A stretch of 59,277 nucleotides of DNA. Origin: Thermoprotei archaeon (GTDB lineage: Archaea > Thermoproteota > Thermoprotei > Thermofilales > B20-G17). The first letter of the stretch is position 1. Each line of letters begins with the position of its first letter. Below the pieces are notes generated by a model that was given only the letters and a program-made list of their open reading frames with translations, ran no database searches and had not been told where the DNA came from. The translations under genes and the position numbers were made by a program. This document shows, one piece after another, positions 15,962 to 26,280 of this stretch. The stretch lies in the NCBI GenBank assembly GCA_003650675.1, contig QMRH01000003.1, positions 1-59,277 on the forward strand. Direction: 5' to 3'.

Positions 15962-17437
15962 TTAGCCATAAAGTAGATCGAGTAGGGGTTTAACCCATTC
16001 TGCTGTTTTGTTTAATACGAGCCCCGGCATAAGCGCGTGTGCTATGTCCTTTAAGTCTTCGCGTGTAACTATGTTCAGCTTAGCGTATAAGAAGAGGGAA
16101 AGGAAAAGTATAAGGGATCCACCGATAAGCCAATGGAGATTAAGGAAATAAGCCAATACGCCTGTCAATAAAGGAGGAGCCACTGTCAATGCTAGTTCTT
16201 TGAAGTTGATTTTGAAGCCGCTGATTTCAGCTATAACCGTAGCTGTAATCATTCCTAGGATGGCACCGGTGGTGAAACTTAGGGCCGCTCCAAGCCCCCC
16301 TAGAAAAGGTACCAGAAAGGAGTATAATGCTAATCTAGGTATATTTTGCATAGAGCCTATCACGAAAACTTTAAGGTAGTCTCCATACGCATATACAAGG
16401 CTGTTCACCGCCGACGTGATGGCCAACGGGATTACAGCTACCACCAGAAGCTGAAGCATGGCGGAGGCCTGAATGTAGTTTGGTCCCAAGAGACCTAAGG
16501 GAAGCCATGGATACACCACCGTGAAAGCTACAGCCGGGGAGCAGGCGGCTAGACTTATCTTTAAAACCCTCGCTGTAGCCCTTTTCCTACCATCTCTCAT
16601 TCCACTTAAAACTGGGAAAAGCAAACCAAGCATGCTTGTAGCAAAAACTAAGACAACACTACTTATCGCAGTAGCCACGTAATATAAGCCCGATTCAAGT
16701 GCACCGCTTACACCAAAGACCGTAAGCAAGCCAACCTGTTGTCCCACCAATACTATTACTCCAGGAGCCCATCCAGCTACACCGGCTATGATGGAATCCT
16801 TTAAAGCATCAAATGAGAAGAAGGGTGGTTTACCGACGAACCTGTACACAAAGAATCCGTTTAGAAAAAGGGATGTCCAGCTGGCAACCAGATACCCTAT
16901 TGTGGCCCCCACCCATCCCCACCCTGCAATTACAAGGCTAACGCCCACTATGAACTTCAGGGAGCCTGCTACAAGGCTTACCAGGAAATTGATATCCGTT
17001 CTAAGTATGGCTATCAAAAAGGAGTTAAAGGCGACTCCGGCTCCACCCACTATCATGAGTGCCGCCAGAAAAAGCATGTAAGGATCCAGACCTATGTTAA
17101 AGAAGCTGATGGACGCCAGTGATACAGCTATAAGTGAGTAGACGCATGCATAAAATGTGAATGCAGACCAAAGATATTCAGCAACCTTATCCAGGTCTCT
17201 TCTCCCAAGATAAATGCCTATAAACCTCTGCATCCCCCTAGCTACTCCCAGGCTGAAAACACCTGTAAGCAGGCTAGCTATGCTCGTGGTCGTGGTGGCG
17301 TAGCCTAGTGTTTCGGGCTCGGTAAACTTGGATATGACAAGCCAGTAGAGGAATCCCAGGATGCTACCGGTTAGGCTGGTTGCGTAAAGCCAGAAACCTC
17401 CTCTGACAACTCTTCTTATACTGAACTTTCCTCCCAT
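15962..17437 (-). CDS. Polysaccharide flippase, Wzx/MviN-like
   Basis: About 491 residues from ATG 17437 (a 7-residue extension is possible). Twelve to fourteen hydrophobic segments, with MATE/PST-type features such as VISKFTEPETLGYATTTTS and LGVARGMQRFIG in the first third. Such proteins flip lipid-linked sugars across the membrane for surface glycan or protein glycosylation. Nucleotide-sugar genes follow on the opposite strand. It appears monocistronic. Confidence 0.83.
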   Translation of the reverse strand: MGGKFSIRRVVRGGFWLYATSLTGSILGFLYWLVISKFTEPETLGYATTTTSIASLLTGVFSLGVARGMQRFIGIYLGRRDLDKVAEYLWSAFTFYACVYSLIAVSLASISFFNIGLDPYMLFLAALMIVGGAGVAFNSFLIAILRTDINFLVSLVAGSLKFIVGVSLVIAGWGWVGATIGYLVASWTSLFLNGFFVYRFVGKPPFFSFDALKDSIIAGVAGWAPGVIVLVGQQVGLLTVFGVSGALESGLYYVATAISSVVLVFATSMLGLLFPVLSGMRDGRKRATARVLKISLAACSPAVAFTVVYPWLPLGLLGPNYIQASAMLQLLVVAVIPLAITSAVNSLVYAYGDYLKVFVIGSMQNIPRLALYSFLVPFLGGLGAALSFTTGAILGMITATVIAEISGFKINFKELALTVAPPLLTGVLAYFLNLHWLIGGSLILFLSLFLYAKLNIVTREDLKDIAHALMPGLVLNKTAEWVKPLLDLLYG

Positions 17438-17625
17438 GGATCCCCCGCACTGCCACAAAATATTTTGAAGAATATTTAATTGTTTTACTTAGCATTAAAT
17501 AAACGGAGGAATATCCACAGCCCTTAACATGTACGGTGAATGCCTTAAACTCCAGCTGGCAAATGTTTTAGGGAGGAAAATATATAATGTTTAGAAAATA
17601 TATTTTGAATTGTTAAGGTGATTGA

Positions 17626-18309
17626 TTGAAGGCTCTTATTTTGGCCGGTGGTCTAGGCAAAAGGCTTAGACCCTACACGGAGAATACTCCTAAACCCCTA
17701 GTCATTGTGGCTACGAAGCCTATTATAGTATGGCAGATAGAGTGGCTTAAAAACTATGGTATAACAGACTTTGTGGTGGCATGCGGTTATAAAAGGGAAA
17801 AGGTGATAGAGTATCTGGGTAACGGCAGGAAACTGGGGGTTAAAATTGGATACGTTGTTGAGGACGAACCCTTGGGGACCGGGGGTGCAATAAAGAACGC
17901 GGAACCTTTCCTAAAAAACGAGGGAAAATTCATAGTCATTAACGGGGATATTATAACAAATCTAAACCCTCTACACCTCTTAACTTTAGATAAGCATTTA
18001 GGTTCAATAGCTTTGGTTCCCCTTCCATCACCTTATGGCATAGTGGAGACGGAAGGGGATAAGGTTAAGTCCTTCAAGGAGAAACCTCTACTAGAAGACT
18101 ATTGGATTAACGCCGGCGTATACTGTTTTAGTAGTAAAGTTTTCAGCTACCTGCCTGAGAAAGGTGATATAGAACGGGAAGTGTTTCCCGTGCTTGCGGA
18201 GAAAGGGTTACTGAAAGCCGTCAAATACACGAACGTGTTTTGGAAAAGTATAGATACCGTTAAGGACCTGGAGATCGCCGAGAAAATCCTCTCAAAGAAA
18301 AGCCGATAG
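17626..18309 (+). CDS. Sugar-phosphate nucleotidyltransferase
   Basis: 227 residues from TTG 17626, which suits a leaderless message: AATATATTTTG ends about 20 bases upstream. LILAGGLGKRLRPYTENTPK is the nucleotide-binding loop; VINGDIITNL carries the metal Asp; FKEKP binds the sugar phosphate. It lacks the C-terminal left-handed beta-helix of GlmU and RfbA-type oligomer regions. The substrate is probably mannose or glucose 1-phosphate; the nucleotide cannot be fixed by eye. Confidence 0.87.
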   Translation: MKALILAGGLGKRLRPYTENTPKPLVIVATKPIIVWQIEWLKNYGITDFVVACGYKREKVIEYLGNGRKLGVKIGYVVEDEPLGTGGAIKNAEPFLKNEGKFIVINGDIITNLNPLHLLTLDKHLGSIALVPLPSPYGIVETEGDKVKSFKEKPLLEDYWINAGVYCFSSKVFSYLPEKGDIEREVFPVLAEKGLLKAVKYTNVFWKSIDTVKDLEIAEKILSKKSR

Positions 18310-18417
18310 AAGATACTATTAATGACATATCAGCTTTATAGCATGTTTATCTTTTAAACCCGGTTTTCAGTCTACGCTAATAATTTAAATGGTTGGATGG
18401 ATTAAATACTACAGTAG

Positions 18418-19248
18418 GTGGCGTTAATGAATGATGGTGCCACGGTCATCTTAAATGGATTTAGGGAGTATATTTTATCGTTGCTTCCGAATATATTATT
18501 ATCCATAGTAATACTGATCATAGGATACATTATAGGAAAATTGACTGCTAAAGCCGTTACAGGGGCTGTAAGACTCACCGGCGGCGACGAAAAGTTCAGG
18601 AAATCGGATATCGGTAAAAACCTTACCGACGCCGGATACCCTATTTCAAGGATACTTTCCATAGTAACCCGTCTAGCCATATACACTTTAACAGTCCTTA
18701 CCGCACTTTCGGTTCTAAATATTCCACTTCTACAGGAGGTTGGAACCCTAATAGCAGGATACCTTCCGAGACTTGTGGGAGCCATAATAGTCTTCCTTTT
18801 CGGGGCCATGCTAATAGAGTGGATAGCTGATTTAACGGAAAGCTTGATCAGGGAGAGTGTTCTCCCAGAACGATTCACTACACTTTTCACCTTGGCCTTG
18901 AAGTACATGATGTATGTTGTACTTGTTTTCATGATGTTCGAGATAGCTGAAATAGCCCCCCAGATCGTAGCTATAGTTGCCCAGGCAACTTTTCTGACGC
19001 TTGCTATAGGAGGAGGATTATCGATAGCCCTTTTAATTGGTCTAGGCTTAAGAGAGGAAGCAAAAGTCCTTCTCTTAGGTGAACTAGGCGATTTAAAACC
19101 GGGCGTGGTCGTGGAGATAGAGGGGGGTAAAGGTGTCATTAAGAGAATCACCACACTCTTGGTGGAACTTGAAGACGAAAACGGGAATCTAATCGTATTG
19201 CCTAAAAGAATGTTCATTCAAAAAGGTTATAAGATAATAAGAAGCTGA
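18418..19248 (+). CDS. MscS-related small conductance channel-like protein
   Basis: 276 residues from GTG 18418 (ATG 18427 also possible). Four or five hydrophobic segments contain two 'TM helix' repeats: LPNILLSIVILIIGYIIGKL and LPRLVGAIIVFLFGAMLIEW. The pore-like Gly/Ala helix is LAIGGGLSIALLIGLGL. A short beta domain follows (PGVVVEIEGGKGVIKRI, then NGNLIVLPKRMF), equivalent to the start of the MscS Sm-fold beta domain; the C-terminal alpha/beta part is missing. It may sense membrane tension or act as a scaffold. It lies between two nucleotidyltransferase genes. Confidence 0.75.
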   Translation: MALMNDGATVILNGFREYILSLLPNILLSIVILIIGYIIGKLTAKAVTGAVRLTGGDEKFRKSDIGKNLTDAGYPISRILSIVTRLAIYTLTVLTALSVLNIPLLQEVGTLIAGYLPRLVGAIIVFLFGAMLIEWIADLTESLIRESVLPERFTTLFTLALKYMMYVVLVFMMFEIAEIAPQIVAIVAQATFLTLAIGGGLSIALLIGLGLREEAKVLLLGELGDLKPGVVVEIEGGKGVIKRITTLLVELEDENGNLIVLPKRMFIQKGYKIIRS

Positions 19249-19337
19249 TTTTAAACCAACTTTACATCCATATTTTTGTGACCCAGATAAGAAAGAATTT
19301 TATTTTATAAGTCTAAAGCTAGAAATGTAAGGAGATT

Positions 19338-20087
19338 TTGATGAAGGGAGTTGAAGGAGTAATTCTATGTGGAGGAAAAGGGAAGAGGCTTAGGCCCCTT
19401 ACATACTATTTTCAGAAAACCATGATACCTATAGGGCGTAGACAGAAACCTCTCCTCGAGTACATTGTCAGGTTGATGAAATACCATGGCATAGAAAAGT
19501 TAACCCTACTGGTCAACTACAAGTATGAACAGATTTTAAACTACTTTGAAACCGGCGACCGCTTCGGCGTCAAAATAGAATACTCTGTAGACGACCCGAA
19601 GCTTGCAGGCACAGGTGGAGCACTCCTCAACGCCTATAGAAGAGGATTCCTAGACTCCGCAGAAACGATATTGATATACTACGGCGATATCTTAACGAAC
19701 CTGAGTTTAAGCGACCTGGTTAACAAGCATCTTGAACGCGATGCTACAGCCACGCTGGCTGTGGCTACACGGTACCAGGTGCCCGTAGGCGTAGCGGAAG
19801 TAGAGGGAGATAAGATCGTTAAGCTCATAGAAAAGCCTTGGATGCAACTATATGTTACTATGGGAATTTTAACTATAGACTCTGCTGCCCTTAAAACCTT
19901 AGATAAGATGGTGGGAGAGGAGGGTAAAATAGATATAATGGGAGATTTCATCCCCAGGCTTATAGAAGATGGAGGACGAGTCTACGCCTACAAGTTTGAA
20001 GGCGAATGGTATGATGTAGGCTCGGCGGAGAAGTATGAGAAACTGGATCCCGCTAAAATAGACTCACTTCTAGGCTATCTTTTTTAA
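19338..20087 (+). CDS. Sugar-phosphate nucleotidyltransferase (second copy type)
   Basis: 249 residues; TTG 19338 or ATG 19341, behind AAGGAGA. VILCGGKGKRLRPLTYYFQK is the NTP-binding loop, IYYGDILTNL holds the metal Asp and LIEKP the sugar-binding Lys. It ends EGEWYDVGSAEKYEKL, typical of mannose-1-phosphate guanylyltransferase-like proteins. It is only a distant paralogue of the gene at 17626, so the two likely make different NDP-sugars. Confidence 0.87.
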   Translation: MMKGVEGVILCGGKGKRLRPLTYYFQKTMIPIGRRQKPLLEYIVRLMKYHGIEKLTLLVNYKYEQILNYFETGDRFGVKIEYSVDDPKLAGTGGALLNAYRRGFLDSAETILIYYGDILTNLSLSDLVNKHLERDATATLAVATRYQVPVGVAEVEGDKIVKLIEKPWMQLYVTMGILTIDSAALKTLDKMVGEEGKIDIMGDFIPRLIEDGGRVYAYKFEGEWYDVGSAEKYEKLDPAKIDSLLGYLF

Positions 20088-20200
20088 TACGGATCCCTCA
20101 ACTAATTCCAGGTAACCGTCTGGGATGACCTATAAAGGAGTAGATATCAACACCATGTTAACCCGTCGTCGGGGACAGGATAATAGGCGGGGTTAAGGGC

Positions 20201-21364
20201 TTGAAAAGGAGGTTAAAGAGTTTCCCAATGCTAAACGACATCATAGTGTTATCTCTTATACTTTCCGTCTCCACCCTCGTCAACGTCAATACTGTTATAC
20301 CGTCCTATATGGGGTCGCTGGGTGCCCAAGCGTTTATCGTAGGCCTAGCTTACACTTTAATGGCTTTTTCCAGGGCGGTTGCGAGGCTCATTAGCGGGTT
20401 TTTAAGGGATGTTGCTGGCGAAAGAATAGTATTGACCATATGTCTTCTTCTGAGGATGTGTGCATATATTCTCCTCTTTCTAGCGAAAGATGTACTGAAT
20501 CTCGTGGCTGGACTGGCGTTGCTGGCTACAGCTCAGGGACTGGAAAACCCTGCACTCCTCTCAGCTACAGCTGTCGTTGCCGGAGAAACTGCTTCGACAG
20601 GCGCTGTTTTCGGATTAATTTTAACCCTGAGGATGGGGCCTAACATTGTGTCTCCTGTTTTATCGGGCTGGTTCGCCGATTCCTTTGGTGTAAGGAATAT
20701 CTTTATTCTAGGTCTCGTGTTAACATGTTTTTCACTGTTGTTTTATACCCGCGTTAAAACCGGTTTCAAGCTTAAATACGCTGATCCGCTTGGAGTGAAA
20801 GCTGTTTTCCGTAAAGACCTGCTACTACTGCTTTTAGCTACGTTTTTTCTTTTCATCACAGTATCCTCCTTCATCCCCATTTTATCGTACTGGATCGGCG
20901 AAGAACTTGGCTACAGCTACCTCGCATTGGGCCTAGTTTTTTCTAGCAGGAACCTGATAGCCCTCTTCTCTAGAGTGTATTCTGGCCAGCTTTCTGACAG
21001 ATTTGGGGAACTTAACATGCTCATGTGTGTTGGACTTGTCCGCGCCGTCGCCCTCCTCCTGCTCCCCTTCACGAAAGAAATAGCAGCCATAACTTTACTG
21101 GTGGTTCTACACGGCTCCCTGATGGCCGCCCCTCCCCGCAGTGCTTTTATAGCAAAAATGTTTGGGAAGGAGGATTACGGTAAAGCTTACGGCTCCGTAG
21201 GCTTAGCCCAGGATTTAGGGTCGATGGTTGGACCCGTCCTGATGGGGTTTATCGCCGACCATTACGGGTATACTGTAGCATACATGTCCATGAGCGGCTT
21301 TTTAATCGCATTTATCTTTACAATAGGCGTCTTGAAGCGTTTCTCCTCAACCCTAAACGGTTAG
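20201..21364 (+). CDS. Major facilitator superfamily transporter
   Basis: 387 residues from TTG 20201, twelve hydrophobic segments. The motif between helices 2 and 3 is RLISGFLRDVAGERIVL and in the second half YSGQLSDRFGE, both MFS loop signatures. The substrate is unknown. It is the gene before hypD, with about 50 bases between them, so co-transcription with the hyp genes is possible but not shown. Confidence 0.88.
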   Translation: MKRRLKSFPMLNDIIVLSLILSVSTLVNVNTVIPSYMGSLGAQAFIVGLAYTLMAFSRAVARLISGFLRDVAGERIVLTICLLLRMCAYILLFLAKDVLNLVAGLALLATAQGLENPALLSATAVVAGETASTGAVFGLILTLRMGPNIVSPVLSGWFADSFGVRNIFILGLVLTCFSLLFYTRVKTGFKLKYADPLGVKAVFRKDLLLLLLATFFLFITVSSFIPILSYWIGEELGYSYLALGLVFSSRNLIALFSRVYSGQLSDRFGELNMLMCVGLVRAVALLLLPFTKEIAAITLLVVLHGSLMAAPPRSAFIAKMFGKEDYGKAYGSVGLAQDLGSMVGPVLMGFIADHYGYTVAYMSMSGFLIAFIFTIGVLKRFSSTLNG

Positions 21365-21414
21365 AGGACAGGTAGAGATATTACTTTGTCAAGCATCATA
21401 TTCAAGGGATACCA

Positions 21415-22599
21415 GTGGAGGCCATTAAGAAAATATATCGATTGGACTCGACTCTAGCTGAATCCCTCAAGGAAATCATATGGAGGTATGTAGAAAAGCT
21501 TAGGAAGGAGAAGGGAATCGACTTAGTGAAGATAATGAACTTCTGTGGTACGCATGAATGGACTACCGTACACTATGGATTGAGGAGCTTGATGCCCCAG
21601 GGCCTAGACCTCGTGGCTGGACCGGGGTGTCCAGTCTGTATAACCCCCTCCTACTACATCGAGACCGCAATTAAATTATCCATGGAAGGGGTTAGGGTCT
21701 ACACCTTTGGAGATGCATACAGGTTACCTGCCCTGAAGCCTGTGAAGGGTGCAGGGAGCCTCGTCGAGGCAAAAGCCCTAGGCGGGGACGTGAAAACAGT
21801 CTACAGTTTCCTAGATGCAATCAAGGATGCCCGTAAAAGTGGAAGGACCTCGATTTTCCTTGGAATAGGGTTCGAGACCACAACACCCAGCTACGCAACC
21901 CCCATAGCCGAGGGAAAAGTTCCAGAAAACCTTCTTTTCTTAAGTGTCTTGAGGCTCACTCCGCCAGCAGCTAAATACGCTATCAGAATAGCTATAGAGA
22001 GGAACCTACCCCCCGTCCAGGGGGTCATAGCACCGGGACACGTATCCACCATTACAGGCGCCAAGCCGTGGCATGAATTCAGTCTTGAAACAGGCATACC
22101 GACAGTGATCTCTGGTTTCGAACCCATCGACCTACTGTTATCCGTGGCAAAATTGTTGAAGATGATAATGGAAAAAAGGGTTGGAGTGGAGGTCGAATAC
22201 AGGAGGGTGGTGACCTGGGAGGGTAATAAGAGGGCGAAAAGGCTTATTGGAGAGGTCTTCAATGTGGTTGATGCGGCGTGGCGTGGGATAGGCTTCATCC
22301 CAGATAGCGGGTTAAAACTTAAGGATAAATACTGGAGACTTGATGCAGTGACCCAGCTTGGTTTAAGGGAGCCGAGTAGAGAGGAGTGGAGCTATGATCT
22401 ACCTAAAGACTGCAAGTGTGCTGAAATCACATTAGGGTTGGCTAAGCCGACAGACTGCCCCCTCTATCTGAAGATATGTACCCCAGATAAACCCTGGGGG
22501 CCATGCATGGTGTCCCTCGAAGGGACCTGTGCCGTGTGGGCAAGGTTCGGGGGAGGAGGCTTAGCCTTGGACCTGGGAAAGGAGCTGGGATTAATATAG
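21415..22599 (+). CDS. hypD: Hydrogenase maturation protein HypD
   Basis: 394 residues from GTG 21415. HypD, with HypC, is the iron-sulfur scaffold on which Fe(CN)2CO of [NiFe]-hydrogenase is built. CGTHEWTTVHYGLRSLMP, AGPGCPVCITP and GIGFETTTP are family signatures. Cys residues near the C-terminus (CKCAEITLG, TDCPLY, WGPCMVSLEGTC) bind the 4Fe-4S cluster. First gene of a tight hypD-C-E-F run. Confidence 0.96.
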   Translation: MEAIKKIYRLDSTLAESLKEIIWRYVEKLRKEKGIDLVKIMNFCGTHEWTTVHYGLRSLMPQGLDLVAGPGCPVCITPSYYIETAIKLSMEGVRVYTFGDAYRLPALKPVKGAGSLVEAKALGGDVKTVYSFLDAIKDARKSGRTSIFLGIGFETTTPSYATPIAEGKVPENLLFLSVLRLTPPAAKYAIRIAIERNLPPVQGVIAPGHVSTITGAKPWHEFSLETGIPTVISGFEPIDLLLSVAKLLKMIMEKRVGVEVEYRRVVTWEGNKRAKRLIGEVFNVVDAAWRGIGFIPDSGLKLKDKYWRLDAVTQLGLREPSREEWSYDLPKDCKCAEITLGLAKPTDCPLYLKICTPDKPWGPCMVSLEGTCAVWARFGGGGLALDLGKELGLI

Positions 22600-22612
22600 G
22601 GGGTGGCTTTAC

Positions 22613-22921
22613 ATGTGCTGGGCTATACCAGCAAAGGTTCTGAAAATCCATGGGTTTACAGCTACAGTGGATTTCGGCGGAGGAGTAGTGAAAGAGGTTA
22701 TTGTAGCCATGGAAGACATCAGGGAGGGAGATCTAGTCCTGGTCCATGCAGGTTCAATTATAGGCAAAATAGATGAGAAAGAAGTCCTAGAAACACTTAA
22801 AATATACAGGGAGCTTGCCATAGAATCCGCTGTAGAGAGAGGATTAAAAAGAGATGAGGCTGAAAGGCTCGTCGACGAGAAGATGAGAAAAATAACGGAG
22901 GATTTGGGTGTGGGTTCATGA
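22613..22921 (+). CDS. hypC: Hydrogenase maturation chaperone HypC
   Basis: 102 residues, starting MCWAIPAKVL: the Cys after Met is the one that carries the iron moiety to the hydrogenase large subunit. VDFGGGVVKEV and DLVLVHAGSIIGKID are conserved. A C-terminal helical tail (residues 75-102) is slightly longer than in many HypC. It starts 13 bases after hypD and overlaps hypE by 4. Confidence 0.95.
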   Translation: MCWAIPAKVLKIHGFTATVDFGGGVVKEVIVAMEDIREGDLVLVHAGSIIGKIDEKEVLETLKIYRELAIESAVERGLKRDEAERLVDEKMRKITEDLGVGS

Positions 22922-23958
22922 AAGAAGAGAGGATTACTCTAGCTCATGGGGCTGGGGGAAAGGAGACCACAGAGATCTTGGAGAACCTGCTCTTCAACAG
23001 GTTGGACATAGTGTATAAGCGTGTTAAAGGTGGTGTTGGAATAGATCTACCAGACGATGGAGCGACCATCCCGCTTCCCGACGGAAGCTTCCTAGTGGTG
23101 TCCACGGACTCCTATACGGTGAAGCCTATACGGTTCCCGGGCGGCGACATCGGTAAACTAGCCGCCTGTGGGTCTATAAACGATGTATTGGTGATGGGTG
23201 GCAAGCCCATAGCCTTCCTGGACATGATAGTGGTGGAGGAGGGGGTTCCCATGAGCCTACTGGAGGCCATAGTGGACTCCATGCTCAAGGTTTTAAGGGA
23301 AGAGAGAGTCCCCTTGGTCGGCGGGGACTTTAAAGTTATGCCTAAAGGCGGTGTCGATGGAGTGGTGATAGCTACGGTAGCCTTAGGATTAGCTAGAAAA
23401 CCCATAATAGACGCCGAGCTTAAGCCAGGAGACCGTATTATCGTGACCGGCCCCCTGGGGGAGCACGGTGCCACCATAATGGCGTTACAGCATGGAATAG
23501 ATGCGGAAAGCAAGGGGTTGAAAAGCGATGTAAAAACCTTAACAGGGATCATGATCCCCCTTATGGAAAAATATGGTGAATACATTCACGCTGCAAGGGA
23601 TCCCACTAGGGGAGGGTTAGCAATGACCCTTAACGACTGGGCTAAAGCAAGTGGAACCGTGATAGTTGTAGAGGAGAATAATATACCTGTAAGGAACCCT
23701 GTTAAAGCTTACTCGGAGATGCTTGGAATAGACCCCCTCTACCTTGCATGTGAAGGAGTAGCAGCGTTAGGTGTGGAAGGTAGCCGGGCAGGGGATATCC
23801 TAGAATACCTGAGGAGACTAGGGTGCTGTAAAGCAAGTATAATAGGAGAGGTCAAGAAGAGCGAAAAATACAGTGGCCTTGTACTGTTTCAAAGCGCTGT
23901 AGGCGGTTTAAGAATACTGGAGCCTCCTACAGGTGTACTGGTGCCCCGTATATGCTGA
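22918..23958 (+). CDS. hypE: Hydrogenase maturation protein HypE
   Basis: 346 residues, PurM-like fold. ITLAHGAGGKETTEIL and IDLPDDGATIPL are N-terminal motifs; VSTDSYTVKPIRFPGGDIG the active-site region. The protein ends PRIC, the Cys tail that is carbamoylated by HypF and dehydrated to thiocyanate. It overlaps hypC. Confidence 0.96.
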   Translation: MKEERITLAHGAGGKETTEILENLLFNRLDIVYKRVKGGVGIDLPDDGATIPLPDGSFLVVSTDSYTVKPIRFPGGDIGKLAACGSINDVLVMGGKPIAFLDMIVVEEGVPMSLLEAIVDSMLKVLREERVPLVGGDFKVMPKGGVDGVVIATVALGLARKPIIDAELKPGDRIIVTGPLGEHGATIMALQHGIDAESKGLKSDVKTLTGIMIPLMEKYGEYIHAARDPTRGGLAMTLNDWAKASGTVIVVEENNIPVRNPVKAYSEMLGIDPLYLACEGVAALGVEGSRAGDILEYLRRLGCCKASIIGEVKKSEKYSGLVLFQSAVGGLRILEPPTGVLVPRIC

Positions 23959-23974
23959 ACAGAGGCAGAAGACT

Positions 23975-26278
23975 GTGGAAGCATACAAAATTATTGTAAC
24001 CGGGCTTGTGCAGGGGGTTGGCTTCCGCCCCTACATCTATAGGCTAGCAGAAGAACTTGGACTCAAAGGATACGTCAAAAACCTCGGTGGAAGCGAGGTC
24101 GAAATACACCTTGAAGGAGATAAACAAGACGTTAAGAGGTTTCTTGAGCTACTGGAGAAGAAAAAGCCCCCTCCAGCCTTTATCGAGGAAACCAAGATAA
24201 TTAAGGTGACGCCACAAGGGTTCAAAGAGTTCAAGATACTTTCCAGCGGAACTGTACGCAAAAAACCTTCCATCATACCACCCGACTTCGCGATATGCGA
24301 TGACTGTATGAGAGAGGTTCTAAACCCTAGGGATAGAAGATATAACTTCCCGTTCAACAGCTGTGCATGGTGTGGACCACGTTACTCGATGATGTACAAG
24401 CCACCCTACGACAGGGAAAACACTTCAATGATGTTTTTCCCGCTATGTGGAAGCTGCCTTCAAGAATATAGAGACCCCAAGAATACGAGGAGGTTTCATG
24501 CACAGGGTATAAGTTGTCCCGCTTGTGGCCCGAGACTGTGGCTAGAGGATTCAAGAGGGGAGATTATAGCATCAGATAACCCGCTGAGAGAGGCTGCAAG
24601 ACTTGTGGATGAGGGATACATTTTGGCTATAAAGGGGTTGGGAGGCTTCCATGTGGCAGCATTAGCCTCCGACGATGAAGTCGTATTAAAATTAAGGAGG
24701 AGGAAGAGGCGTAGGGAGAAACCATTCGCCATGATGGTGCTTGACCTGGAAACTGCCTGTAGAATTGTAGAGGTGGATGAAGACTCTGCGAAACTGCTCT
24801 CCTCCCCCCAGAGGCCTATCGTCATTCTTCCTGAAAAAGACTATAGCCCTGTTTCCAGGCTTGTTGCCCCAGGATTAAACATGCAGGGTATAATGCTTCC
24901 CTACACGGCGCTACATTACCTTCTCCTAGCAGACACCAAAGATAAATTCCTTATAATGACAAGCGGGAACCTAACAGGCGAGGCGATGTGCACCGGTAAC
25001 ATGGAGGCCCGTATAAAACTTAAAGGTATAGTCGACTACTATCTAATGCATAACAGAAGGATTGTAAACAGGGTTGATGACAGCGTTTTAAGGGTTACGG
25101 ATAAAGGATACGTGTTCCTCAGAAGAAGCAGAGGATATGCTCCTAAATGGATCCAGCTTCCCTTCCAACTCGATGGACACGTGATTGCTTTGGGAGCAGA
25201 GCTACAGAACACAGGTGCAGTCGCCTTCGAAGATAAGGCGGTGTTAACACAGTTTATCGGTGATTTAGAGGACCTGGAAACACTAAAAGACCTGGAGAAG
25301 TACATTAGGTTTCTAGCTGAAAGCTATAACATCGGTTTTAAGGAGAGCATAGTTGTGGTGGACAAGCATCCCCGATACCTCAACAGGCTACTCGCCAGGA
25401 AACTTGAAGAAGAATACGGGTGTCGTATCGTGGAAGTCCAACACCATCACGCACACATCGCATCGGTTATGGTTGAGGCTGGACTGGAACCCGACGAAAG
25501 TATCGTAGGAATAGCCATCGACGGCACAGGATATGGCGAGGACGGCAATAGCTGGGGTGGGGAGGTGCTTTACGCAAGTTATGGATCATTTAGGAGGATA
25601 GGGCATTTACAATACCTTCCTTTACCCGGGGGAGATAGGGCGGTCAGGTACCCTGTTAGGATGCTGATAGCGGTTTTATCGACGTTTCTCTGCGATGAAG
25701 AAATATTCTCTCTTATTGAAAAAAGGAATCTTGTTAAGGGACTGCCCTACGGCTTCGAGGAAGCCGAACTGGCTTTAAGGCAGTGTAAGGCAGATGGTGT
25801 TTTGACGTCTAGCCTAGGAAGGGTGCTCGACGCTACTTCCTCGTTGCTTGGAGTATGTCTAGAGAGAACCTATGAAGGGGAGCCTGCGATGAAGCTTGAG
25901 GCATCGGCAAAAAACGGAAAACTTATCGAGGGCATCGAAGCCGATATAAGGAGTGTTAACGGCGCATTTATCGTCGACACCTCAACACTTTTTGAGGGAC
26001 TTATAGAGAACCTAGATAAACCAGTGGAAGATCTAGCGTATACCGTGCAATATGTTTTAGGCTCCATGCTTGCAGAGATAGCGGCTAAGACAAATCCCGG
26101 GAACCCGGTAATAGCCGTTTCAGGAGGGGCGGCAGTAAACTCCATAATATTGAAAAGTATTAGGGAAAAGGCTTCAGAACACGGTTTCAAGGTTATAGTA
26201 AACAGGAGGGTTCCTCCAGGCGATGGGGGATTGTCTTTAGGTCAAATAGCGGTGGGATATTTCAAGAATAAAGTGTAG
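23975..26278 (+). CDS. hypF: Carbamoyltransferase HypF
   Basis: About 767 residues. The chosen GTG at 23975 has GAGG eight bases upstream and gives MEAYKIIVTGLVQGVGFRP; a GTG at 23933 would add 14 residues overlapping hypE. Domains: acylphosphatase (about 1-90), four CxxC zinc motifs (CDDC, CAWC, CGSC, CPAC; about 105-190), YrdC-like carbamoyl-AMP domain (about 205-380), and a Kae1/TobZ-like C-terminal domain with QHHHAHIASVM and IDGTGYGEDG. It makes the cyanide precursor and loads it on HypE. HypA and HypB are not in the window. Confidence 0.95.
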   Translation: MEAYKIIVTGLVQGVGFRPYIYRLAEELGLKGYVKNLGGSEVEIHLEGDKQDVKRFLELLEKKKPPPAFIEETKIIKVTPQGFKEFKILSSGTVRKKPSIIPPDFAICDDCMREVLNPRDRRYNFPFNSCAWCGPRYSMMYKPPYDRENTSMMFFPLCGSCLQEYRDPKNTRRFHAQGISCPACGPRLWLEDSRGEIIASDNPLREAARLVDEGYILAIKGLGGFHVAALASDDEVVLKLRRRKRRREKPFAMMVLDLETACRIVEVDEDSAKLLSSPQRPIVILPEKDYSPVSRLVAPGLNMQGIMLPYTALHYLLLADTKDKFLIMTSGNLTGEAMCTGNMEARIKLKGIVDYYLMHNRRIVNRVDDSVLRVTDKGYVFLRRSRGYAPKWIQLPFQLDGHVIALGAELQNTGAVAFEDKAVLTQFIGDLEDLETLKDLEKYIRFLAESYNIGFKESIVVVDKHPRYLNRLLARKLEEEYGCRIVEVQHHHAHIASVMVEAGLEPDESIVGIAIDGTGYGEDGNSWGGEVLYASYGSFRRIGHLQYLPLPGGDRAVRYPVRMLIAVLSTFLCDEEIFSLIEKRNLVKGLPYGFEEAELALRQCKADGVLTSSLGRVLDATSSLLGVCLERTYEGEPAMKLEASAKNGKLIEGIEADIRSVNGAFIVDTSTLFEGLIENLDKPVEDLAYTVQYVLGSMLAEIAAKTNPGNPVIAVSGGAAVNSIILKSIREKASEHGFKVIVNRRVPPGDGGLSLGQIAVGYFKNKV

Positions 26279-26280
26279 TT

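Noticed and set aside
23933-23974. Longer HypF start
   Set aside because: The GTG at 23933 adds 14 residues inside hypE; GTG 23975 has a GAGG ahead and gives the usual HypF N-terminus.
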